Shown: piece after piece, positions 56,341 to 64,000 of the stretch
Numbering within the stretch: position 1 is the first letter of the stretch
Layout: each line of letters starts with the position of its first letter
From: Trissonchulus latispiculum
Taxonomy: Eukaryota > Nematoda > Enoplea > Enoplida > Ironidae
NCBI GenBank assembly: GCA_030248195.1
Contig: JASAND010018240.1
Span: 20,629 to 84,628, forward strand
Reading direction: 5' to 3'
Length of the DNA stretch: 64,000 bases
Program-made: the position numbers and the translations under genes
The notes under the pieces: model-generated
Seen by the model: the letters and a program-made list of their open reading frames with translations, nothing else
Databases searched by the model: none
What the model was told of the DNA's origin: nothing

Positions 56341-57430
56341 AAATGAAAACCCAGGAGTTGACCCAGGATCTCGCCAATCTTGGGCAGGGGATAGTTATCC
56401 TTTTTCGTTATTTTGTTCTAAACGCGTGGTGCCGTCCTTCTTGCCGACTAAAATACAGGGTGAGGACCAGGGACCGGTGGAAGGTGAGCAGACCCCTCAT
56501 CCAGCATTGCACGGATATGTTTTTCGATCTCGGCCTTATCTTTGGGATTTTACCGGTAAGATCGTCCTTTCACAGGACCCTCCTTGCCGGTATCAATGAC
56601 ATGCTGGTCGACTTTGGTCCGACCCGGGTTACCCGGTCGGGCGACCACATCATAGAATTCGACCAATATATCCCGTAGTTTCGCTTTGCCTTCGTCGTCT
56701 AGAATCATGGAGTCAAAGTCGACGTTCTCATCGACAAATTGTTGACGTTCTTCCAATGAGGGCATAGGCTGCGAAGTCATTTCGTCAGCCGAATAATGCA
56801 TATCATTAAAAGCTTGTAAGCCTCTCTCCGTCAATGCTGGGGGTTCCTCGTAACCCCCATGTCTGGTCATTCTGGGCTACACACACACAGTGGGGTCAAC
56901 CCACCGTGGGACTGGTATAGCATTACCGACGCTATTGACCATGGGTACTGTGTCATCTGGATGGTAGGGTTCCAATTTCTCAACCTCGTTGAGAGCATGT
57001 CGCAATTCTTTTTCCTGCACGCGAGTAGCTGGATGGGTTGCCCACCCAGTTAGATGAGGGTGAATCTGTGCAAAGTTTACCCCTAATTTGGCGGCAAAAC
57101 GGAACCCTTGTCGTTCGGTTACCGTTGTGACTGGCTCTGCCTGACCTAGGGGTAACCCCTTAGGTAGCTGTGCCGTTAAACACGACTGCCTGGTTTATAG
57201 CAGGATTTGCAGCTCCGCCAAGCCAACACCGAACAGGCACCATAACCTCTGATCGAGGGGGTAGCTTGCAGGTTTCTCGCATACAATAATAGACCGTACA
57301 AGACACGGCTATACTGAAACGGTTAGCTAACGCCTGCAGGTCACCTGGGGTCAGCAAAGGTACCTTCTTCTTGTCACATAGGAGAAGGTGTTGGTGTGGG
57401 AAAATCGCCCAGTTATGGTCCGCCTGGAAG
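56341..57430 (-). pseudogene. LTR element pol: protease-RT linker and start of reverse transcriptase
   Basis: The reading passes through several frames. The clearest is 56870-56550, with LRDILVEFYDVVARPG and QHVIDTGKEGPVKGRSYR, the typical sequence just before a Ty3/gypsy RT (H.I.TG..P....YR). In the next stretch, in another frame, a PHPVF/EGRHHAF segment resembles the start of the RT fingers (P..SPV..V.KKDG) before coding ends near 56340. The RT palm motif (YxDD) is absent. Retroviral-type function is lost here. Confidence 0.7.
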
Positions 57431-57444
57431 CATAGGATAACGTG

Positions 57445-57798
57445 GGGGGGGGGAATGGGGGGGTGCAGACCCCCCCCCCAGACCGACAAAAAACGGGTAG
57501 ATCCCCTCAGCGAAAAGGAAAAAAGGGCAGACCCTCTCGTCCCGAAAGGAAAAAAGGGTAGACCCCTCAGCGATTTTTACTAAAAATTGCTAATTTTTTA
57601 CCAAATTTTAGCGATTTTTTCAAAAAATTTCTTGAAAATCGCTAAAAATTGTCATTTTTTACTAATTTTTGGTCAAAAACGTTAAAAATTCGCAATTTTT
57701 ACTATTTTCGGGGCAGACCCCCTTAAAGTTTTGGAATTTTTCAGGGGTAGACCCTTCGCCGAGGTCGGGGTAGACCCCCCCCCAGAATCGGACCCCGT
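57445..57798. mobile_element. G-run element inserted in pol of the LTR element
   Basis: Bounded by G/C runs (GGGGGGGGGAATGGGGGGG left, CCCCCCCCCAGAATCGG right) and flanked by (C)GTG on both sides. The interior has GGGTAGA..CCCTC units and AAAATCGCTAAAAATTGTC-like text, as in the other G-run elements. It separates the end of the retropepsin domain from the rest of pol. Confidence 0.7.
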
Positions 57799-57847
57799 GT
57801 TAATGTATGCCTGGAAGTCGTAACCGATAATGAAATCTTGCTGTAGG

Positions 57848-59182
57848 CTATTCGTGAAAATTAAAGGTATATTCGTACCATACGCCATACAGTTTAAACG
57901 AAATCTTAGTTGTACCCAGTATAGCTAGGCTCCGGTCATCGGCTGCCGTAGCTACCTCCGTAGCCTTCGTTTCGTCTAGATGTAGGCGTCCATTGGTGTT
58001 AAGTTGGTCAAAGAATTGCTTGGACATCAAGCAAATATTAGCACCTGTGTCCAACAGGGCTAGAGTCTTGATGCCCTTGACCTCCACGATAACATAAATG
58101 CTTTTCTTCAATGCTATATGGGTACACTGAGAGACGAAAAATGGCGCTGTCCCATTCAAAACAGAGAGTACCGCTCTGTTTAAGTGCTTGCTCGGAGTTG
58201 TGGGTTGCCCACTAGCCTCCTCGTTGTCACTTGTCTCGACTTCCAGATTAAAGTCGGCTCTTCGAACTGGGTTTAGGGCAGCGCGAAGCTGTTCTTCCAG
58301 GTCCCATGTGCCATACTTAGTCCCAATATCAGTAGAAGTCACTTCTTGCTGATTTACAGTGGTCGTGCCATTTACCAATGGGTTTCCAGTCGTAGCAGCC
58401 GCCTCTGATGGTGCTACGGTAGAGTCCTTTTGTTGTGCTGTAGCGCCGTCCAAGTTAACGGAAGTAACTTCCTGCTGAGTAGGCGCCGGTTCCTCTTCCA
58501 ATGGTGTACTATCCAGTACTATGATCTCATTTGGGTCATTCCGTCGGACTCCGCGTCTGCCTTTCCTCGGCTGCGGAGGGTCCTCAGACCAGATGGGTTG
58601 ATCCGGTTCACGGAGCGCTCCCTTTTGCTGAAGCTCTAATGTACGTTCGTAGTCCTTTTGTGCAAATTCGGCTAAGAGTTGTTCAAACTCTTGCATGGAC
58701 TGGCGTACCTGGTCCTTCACGGACGCCACGTTTACGGACAATTGCTGGATTTGTTCCCCAATAGACAGTGCTACTACATGGGCCTGCTCGACGGCTTGGG
58801 TCACGACCGCCCAGCCGTGTCTAATAGGCGCATAGTCCTTCACTTTTAACAGAGCAAATCTGTTCTGAGTGGGGATCGCTGCCTGCTCAGTACCTGAGGA
58901 GGCTTTTGATCTTCGGGTTACTTGTTCCCATTCACCGTCCGTGTCTTTCCGGAGACGCAAGGGTGTTACTGGGGTACCTCCATTACCGTGGACTTCGACG
59001 GGGGCAAGAGCTAATCCTGAACCCTCAGCTTCATCATCAGAGACATCACTTTCCGTGAGTGCTCTCCGTGTTGGGTTATTGGCCGTGGCCCACAGCTGCA
59101 AGCTACCACCTCGTTTCGGTGGAGACGCGTCAGTGACCACAATTCTGGGTGGACGTCGTTTACTGGCTGGAGTCTCCGGCAC
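57848..59182 (-). CDS. LTR element pol: retropepsin-like aspartic protease with gag-pol linker
   Basis: 444 codons. The first 300 residues are acidic, Pro/Thr-rich linker with a coiled-coil-prone stretch (QLSVNVASVKDQVRQSMQEFEQLLAEF). The C-terminal part is a retroviral-type protease. The catalytic triad is in LALLDTGANICLM (Asp at about residue 378), and the flap and later AILGTTKISF follow. The expected C-terminal GYDF segment lies in a different frame at about 57800-57890, so the domain is broken by a frameshift. It would cut the Gag-Pol polyprotein in an intact relative. Confidence 0.85.
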   Translation of the reverse strand: MPETPASKRRPPRIVVTDASPPKRGGSLQLWATANNPTRRALTESDVSDDEAEGSGLALAPVEVHGNGGTPVTPLRLRKDTDGEWEQVTRRSKASSGTEQAAIPTQNRFALLKVKDYAPIRHGWAVVTQAVEQAHVVALSIGEQIQQLSVNVASVKDQVRQSMQEFEQLLAEFAQKDYERTLELQQKGALREPDQPIWSEDPPQPRKGRRGVRRNDPNEIIVLDSTPLEEEPAPTQQEVTSVNLDGATAQQKDSTVAPSEAAATTGNPLVNGTTTVNQQEVTSTDIGTKYGTWDLEEQLRAALNPVRRADFNLEVETSDNEEASGQPTTPSKHLNRAVLSVLNGTAPFFVSQCTHIALKKSIYVIVEVKGIKTLALLDTGANICLMSKQFFDQLNTNGRLHLDETKATEVATAADDRSLAILGTTKISFKLYGVWYEYTFNFHE

Positions 59183-59229
59183 TACCTGGGTAGAGGTAGA
59201 AATATCAGCTACTGGGGTATCCCCACTGC

Positions 59230-59931
59230 TTACTGCTGAAAGCCCATTACAGGGGCCTGGTTTTCCCCAGGGCTTTTGCGACTAGCCTCATCCACAGGTT
59301 GGTCCTCGGTTTCAGACAGGGTCCAGCGCCGTAACGGCACAAGAACCCTAATCGGGTCTGTCTGAACCTCCTTAGATGTTGAGGTTTTGCGTTGCCTCCT
59401 AGTCGTACCCGTCCCGGGTTGCCTTGCTCGAGTTTGAGCTGCCATGACGGCGTTATTCTCCTGCCACTTCATGGCTTTACGTATGCTATGAAGCATATTC
59501 CATTCTGTACCTGGTGCTTGCTTCCATTTCTTCCGCTCAGGCACGTTATAGTTACATTTGGAGGCTCCTCCGTCGCCGAGGGGTTTCACTTCCTTACGCC
59601 ATCTATTCCAATATTTATGTGGCCGAAGGTTACCTACGTCATCATAGATGACATCACCCCCATCAGGGAAGCCACCGTTCGCCAGGACCATCTCCTCTGT
59701 AGGAAAACATTCAGCTCGTCTCCGCATTTGTTTGCAAGTTTTACACTTGCACTTCCACTGGTTGATCGGTTGGGTCGCCCGAGCGTGAAGTTCAAAAATT
59801 GGATGGCCATAATCTTTTTCTGGAAGAGGGTCAGCCCCTTCCAGATGTTCAGCCTCACTCTCGCTTTCGGAGTCGCTACTCCAGAGGCCACCACGATTCC
59901 AGCAAGGGTCCCTCTTGACTGCTTCGATCAT
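59230..59931 (-). CDS. LTR element gag-pol region with Cys cluster
   Basis: 233 codons. An acidic N-terminus (SDSESESEAEHLEG), then WKCKCKTCKQMRRRAEC. This is a cysteine-rich, basic segment that is not a standard CCHC zinc knuckle. Then a basic region rich in K, R and Q. Located between gag and the protease frame, where a nucleocapsid-type nucleic-acid-binding part is expected. Whether it is joined to the protease by frameshift or readthrough cannot be read from this decayed copy. Confidence 0.6.
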   Translation of the reverse strand: MIEAVKRDPCWNRGGLWSSDSESESEAEHLEGADPLPEKDYGHPIFELHARATQPINQWKCKCKTCKQMRRRAECFPTEEMVLANGGFPDGGDVIYDDVGNLRPHKYWNRWRKEVKPLGDGGASKCNYNVPERKKWKQAPGTEWNMLHSIRKAMKWQENNAVMAAQTRARQPGTGTTRRQRKTSTSKEVQTDPIRVLVPLRRWTLSETEDQPVDEASRKSPGENQAPVMGFQQ

Positions 59932-59939
59932 GTTAGCCG

Positions 59940-61663
59940 GTGCGGGACACGGGTCCAGGTCTACTGCCCGCGTCCCGCCTCCTCGTTTCCCTGTTCCGGG
60001 AAACCTTCGTACCGCCGTGGCCCCACATAGCCTCTATTCTAGTCACTAGATCCTCAAAAGTATCCGGTGGACACGGGGTCATAGCCTCTTTGACCTTGTC
60101 GCCCAATAGTGTCCATAAAATTCTGTAGAGGGTACGTCATGTACCTTAACCGTTGTTTCAAAATTAGCGAGCCAGCTGGTAAACTTGATAGTGCTCTGCG
60201 AGCCTTGAAAAGGCTTGACGCCTTTGAAGCCTTTCAGGTATTCCCCCAGATGCTTGAAACTCTCGTAGGATGGCGGCTCTCGGGGTTCTCAAGTTTGCGG
60301 TCGTTCCGACCGTTCTCGACGGGAAGCACTATATTCCCGTTCACGGGAATATCGGCGAGGACTCTACATCCGCTGTACCGGCGGAGGAGACGGATGGCCT
60401 CGTGACGAGGTCCTGGACTCTCGACGGCGTCGAGGTGGCTCCATAGCTGGTTCTCTCACCTGGTCATCAGATGAGTCTAGGTCGACCAGAGGTGGAGCTC
60501 TCCGTTCATTTTCTCGACCACGGTGGACTGGCTCCGGACTCGGATGCCTAGTCGACGGGGTTGTCCCATCTGGAATGGAGGGGGGCCAGCGCTTGGATCC
60601 TCTCTAGGGCTTGGCCACATACGGAGTAACCCCATACAGACCCGAGGGAAATTACACTCTAATGCTTCCCATGTTTCCATAGGGAGCTCTGCTATCCATG
60701 CTGTAAGGAGCCCTCTGATTACGCCGTATTCCTGTCTGGTCATGCCCCGTACTCGAAAAATTCCCTCCGTGTCCTGTCGCGGGACCGGGGGTTGATCCCG
60801 TAACGGGACCACCCATTCATCCATCGGTCCACGTACCCGTGGCTTCCGGTCAGGCTCCGGGTCGGGGTCACCTCCGCCCGGTCGTTGGCTATTGCTTGCT
60901 CGTTGCATTTGTTTTGAGCGAGTCAAGTCTATATGTGCCGTAGACCGGAACCGTGGTGCTGGGGTCGCCGGTGCGCTGGGCCCAGCTAATCCGGGTAAGT
61001 CTTCCCTCTGAGTCTTGGGACGGGTGAACGGCAATAATGGCATAGCGCCTGGCTGACGGCGCAGAATAGAGCTATCCGACCCCAGTCGTGGCCGTTGCTG
61101 GTACAGTTCCAATTCCAATTGGGTTAAAAACTCACGTAAGTCCCTTACGTCGGAGATACCGGGCAATAGGCTCACCGGTACTTCGGAGTCAGCCTCTTTT
61201 TTCTGGAGGTCAGCTCCGATACGGGCTAACTTGCGTCTGACATATTCTAGCTGTTCACTAATGGTTGCTTGCTCATCCCATTCATCTTCACTGAGCTCTT
61301 CCCGAGCAGGTGACTGAAATTCGTCCGGGTTATTGCAGGCCACCTCCTCTTTTTGGTCATTCGGGGCACCCGGATTCCCTGCTTCTTCGTCCACCTCTTG
61401 CTTTGAAGAAGCTTTGCCCTTAGCCGTATCGGTCGGAGCGCCGGTCTACTAGATGTCGCTCCGTCAGAGGCTTGGCTTGAGGAGGCCTGACTGGACGCTG
61501 ATTGAGTAGAGGAACTCTTGCTCAATGCTGGCTGGCTTGACGTCAGCCGCCCAAAACCATTCTGGTTTAAAGGCCTTCTTTCCATCGAGTCAGTCGAGCT
61601 AGTCGGGTCACCCGGCTTAGCCGAAGCCTTAGAGGATTTTGCCGGTGATCGTAGAACCGACAT
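59940..61663 (-). pseudogene. LTR element gag, frameshifted
   Basis: Starts at 61663 with a Ser-rich N-terminus, which shifts frame near 61400-61430 into the 305-codon frame 61394-60477 (acidic, with a predicted coiled coil SEQLEYVRRKLARIGADLQK). Another frame change leads to the 60150-60476 region, where SWLANFETTVKV resembles the capsid-core W..NFE motif of gypsy Gag. At least two frame breaks are therefore present. Gag forms the particle that packages element RNA in active relatives. Not reconstructed here. Confidence 0.75.
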
Positions 61664-61899
61664 AATATAATAAAAGGCACAAGCAACGTGAGTTAATTAA
61701 GGACCAGTGTATACGTACCGTATACAATGCTCCAAAAACACCGGTAAAAATACGGGAAAAACGTACAGAGAAATTAAGAAAAATAGATGAGATCGGAAAA
61801 ATTAGTTAAAAACAAAGACCTATAAAAAAAGAGAACCGAGAAAAAATTACTAAAAGCTGAATACAAATATAAAAATAAGGACGTGGACTGGCAGCCTAA

Positions 61900-63082
61900 T
61901 GTAAAGTTGGAAGTGTACCGAACAACCAAACTCTACGAGTGGGAAACTGTGCACAAGGACAACGTCGAACCTGGAGGAGATGTAGTTCCAGTCGACCTAT
62001 GCTAACCTCGCCAAAAGACCTAAGTGAATCTTACCGAACGGAGTTAAACCGCCGATGAAGAGCAGACTCAGAAATAACCTACCCCAAATTTGCTGAAATG
62101 TACATACTTAAAATAACTACCTACCTACCCAGTAAATCCTCAGAAAAGCCTTACCTACGGAATATACAATTCTAATACAAAAACCTAAACTGAGAAGACG
62201 CCCTAAAATGGTCTAAAAAGAGACCACATTTACTATAAAAATTATGCTTGACAAAGGGGCGAACCCCGAAATGCCTACAAAATAAAGTGCAATAGAGGTA
62301 CAGAACCGAAAGTAACCTAACTAAACTTTACAAAAGTATTCAATATTATATAAAAGAAGACAATAAAGTAATTTTTACAGACAAGATAAACATAATAGAC
62401 AAATCCCAATAAACTAGCCTAATAAAGTGAACTTATACTACTCAGATAAATTTTGAAAGGTTCGTAGAAAATTATGAGAGGAGAATAAAAGAAGAAACTT
62501 TCGTAAAAGGAAGAAAGAAACTTTGACTAAATAATGAAAGAGCAATTAGTAATAGATTAGCTCTACAGTGTCACCCCGGAGCTGAATAAAGTCTAAAGTG
62601 GTACCCACTGTAGACCGAATTGGAATAAATAAAGACACAGCAAATGCACGTACGCAAGGAAGGCGAGTGAAAATGACACAAGGCGACCAGTCTGCACGAA
62701 AGAAAAACACAAGACTGAAAGGGCTAGACTTTTGACAAGAGAGAACTGGTTTGAAAGAGACGTGAATGAATTTGATTGGTTGAATTTGAGACCCCCTTGA
62801 AAGACGAGATGCTGGGAGAGACTCTTAGCGAAAATAGACAAGTACGCAGCGCCACCTAGTGACTAGGCGGGCTGATACACATATACGTAATTTACACATG
62901 AACGCACTAAACATCTCAACTCAAAGATTTTCAATTAAATTTCACAACACAATTTCAATGCAAATTTCACACATTATACATTCCTTCTAAAATAACATTT
63001 CTACACTAATTTCAACCCAAAATAACTTCAATCAACACACACTAATATTTTTAGAGGACCGACGTCACGTCGCCTCATTACA
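61900..63082 (-). repeat. 5' LTR of the LTR retrotransposon
   Basis: The same TGTAAAG..CATTACA boundaries as the 3' LTR, 1183 bp. It keeps about 140 bp (62699-62845) that the 3' LTR lacks and does not have the 373-bp insertion. It should carry the element's promoter, transcribing leftward. Confidence 0.92.
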
Positions 63083-63780
63083 GTGTCCCTTATCCTTACC
63101 AAAATTTGAGCTTGATGGCTGAGTATAAAAATTTTAAGCACTTTCATGAACTTTGATGAAGAGATGAAGTTTGAGAAGCAGTAAAAATTGCCGCGGCTTG
63201 AAAACGACAACGAAAACCTTAGCCGTGGAGCCAAAGGGCGTTCTGACATGAAGCGCCAAACATTCGCCTTCGTTCCAAATGAATTTTACATTGCACAGAT
63301 ATGAACTTTATGCCATAGTTTAAACGAAATTCTGTTACTAGACCCATGCGCGAGACTTTTAATATATATGTCGTGTTCTTTTTGCGAAATCGGTCTTTTC
63401 GCGAAAAGACCAACAATTTCGGTTTTTTCGCGAAGTGCCCGGTCACATTGAGAAATTAGCTTAAACTACGCTCATTTCTGCTACCAGCCCGGTCTTTTCG
63501 CGAAAAGACCAAGCGTGTTGGTCTTTTTGCGAAATAAGTCAAATCATAACATTATTTATGAAAGCGGATTCATCTAAGATGCAAAATTTATGGGGTCTGC
63601 TCTGTATTAGCAAATATTTCAAATAAGAGACTTCACTACAATGTTTTGAATAACAAAGTTTTGAATATTTAATTTTCTCCTAGTTCTTATCTCATACGTT
63701 ATAAACTAGTATTCGTAATAACAGTAGTTGGCATCGTGTGACATGGCTGCTGAATTTGGTCTGCAACACGAACAAATTTA
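63083..63780. other. Flank with two copies of a perfect 20-bp palindrome
   Basis: GGTCTTTTCGCGAAAAGACC occurs at 63392-63411 and 63491-63510, with further half-copies (GGTCTTTTTGCGAAAT and TTCGGTTTTTTCGCGAAG). No gene recognised. About 63225-63350 shares scattered phrases with 35640-35860 (CATGAAGCGCCA, TTACATTGC), suggesting another dispersed repeat. Confidence 0.7.
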
Positions 63781-63781
63781 G

Positions 63782-64000
63782 CTTAGCCTACGAGAAGCTG
63801 TTTCACTAGATTCAGTAGCTGGCGGCCAAGGATTTACCAAGTGCAATTGTCGGCCCAGCAATCGCCAGTGCAAGACGAATACTTGCAAATGCAAAAAAGG
63901 TGGTAGACTTTGTACCAGTCGATGCCATGAGTCCTTGGCCTTGAGTGAACAAATGAACAACCTTGAAAGAGTCAAAGCCATAATACTTAAAAACAAAAAA
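63782..64000 (+). pseudogene. Cys-rich C-terminus of a KRBA2/Ginger-type integrase-related protein, partial
   Basis: The frame contains GGQGFTKCNC, then CKTNTCKCKKGGRLCTSRCH. This is the cysteine-rich tail that follows the integrase core in KRAB-A domain-containing protein 2-like and Ginger-derived proteins (GGQGF.KCNC...C.T..C.C.K....C.SRCH). An in-frame TAG sits just upstream (63779-63781), so either an intron ends nearby or the copy is broken. The integrase core is not in the window on this strand. No stop is reached before the window edge. Most likely a transposon-derived gene or pseudogene. Confidence 0.65.

Larger units (their letters stand above)
47787..63082 (-). mobile_element. 15.3-kb LTR retrotransposon (Ty3/gypsy-like), degraded, with extra 3' ORFs
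   Basis: Paired LTRs begin TGTAA and end TTACA and are flanked by GTGT (47783-47786 and 63083-63086). Gene order on the minus strand is gag, retropepsin, start of reverse transcriptase, then extra ORFs, so the 5' LTR is on the right. A polypurine tract (GGGGAGA, plus positions 49208-49214) abuts the 3' LTR as expected. No RT core, RNase H or integrase could be found. Frameshifts break gag, the protease region and the 3' ORFs. Later insertions are at 47893-48265, 49807-50144 and about 57445-57798. No TGG-starting primer binding site is obvious beside the 5' LTR. Confidence 0.9.

Noticed and set aside
57160..57489. 109-codon frame as a separate gene
   Set aside because: It is the protease-RT linker of pol running into the G-run insertion.

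Overview
The window is nuclear DNA from an invertebrate animal, most likely a protostome. The coding signal is broken into dozens of small exons with GT..AG introns. Both host genes are animal membrane proteins, and about half of the non-coding sequence is cut-and-paste or LTR transposon material. I cannot assign a phylum from the sequence alone.

Layout. (1) Bases 1-33266, plus strand: the 3' 31 exons of a Piezo mechanosensitive channel gene (about 1,478 C-terminal residues). Reading phase is consistent at all 30 splice junctions. Its introns carry many non-autonomous DNA transposons: hAT-type with 8-bp target duplications, TA-, TTA- and TTAA-target types, and a G-run-rich family with 5-bp duplications, often nested. 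(2) 33267-37056: the region after Piezo, with probable 3' UTR and repeat fragments. (3) 37057-44126, minus strand: a complete five-exon class A peptide GPCR (443 residues), tail to tail with Piezo, its introns full of foldback elements. (4) 44204-47125: a foldback element holding at least four further elements, one with a tRNA-derived SINE inside it. (5) 47787-63082, minus strand: a 15.3-kb LTR retrotransposon with paired TG..CA LTRs and a GTGT target duplication. It has a frameshifted gag, a retropepsin domain and the start of a reverse transcriptase. The RT core, RNase H and integrase are missing. Downstream is a large third coding region that includes a DEDD-type 3'-5' exonuclease-like domain. 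(6) 63782-64000, plus strand: the Cys-rich C-terminal end of a KRBA2/Ginger-type integrase-related protein, cut by the window edge.

Functionally, Piezo (mechanical gating of cation current) and the peptide receptor (G-protein signalling) are independent host genes with no operon-like link. The rest is transposon biology. The most unusual items are the exonuclease-bearing LTR element, a foldback family with 7-bp target duplications lying at splice donors of the GPCR, a three-level nested near-palindrome in Piezo intron 13, and a short TTCGAAAG-centred motif recurring inside otherwise unrelated elements.
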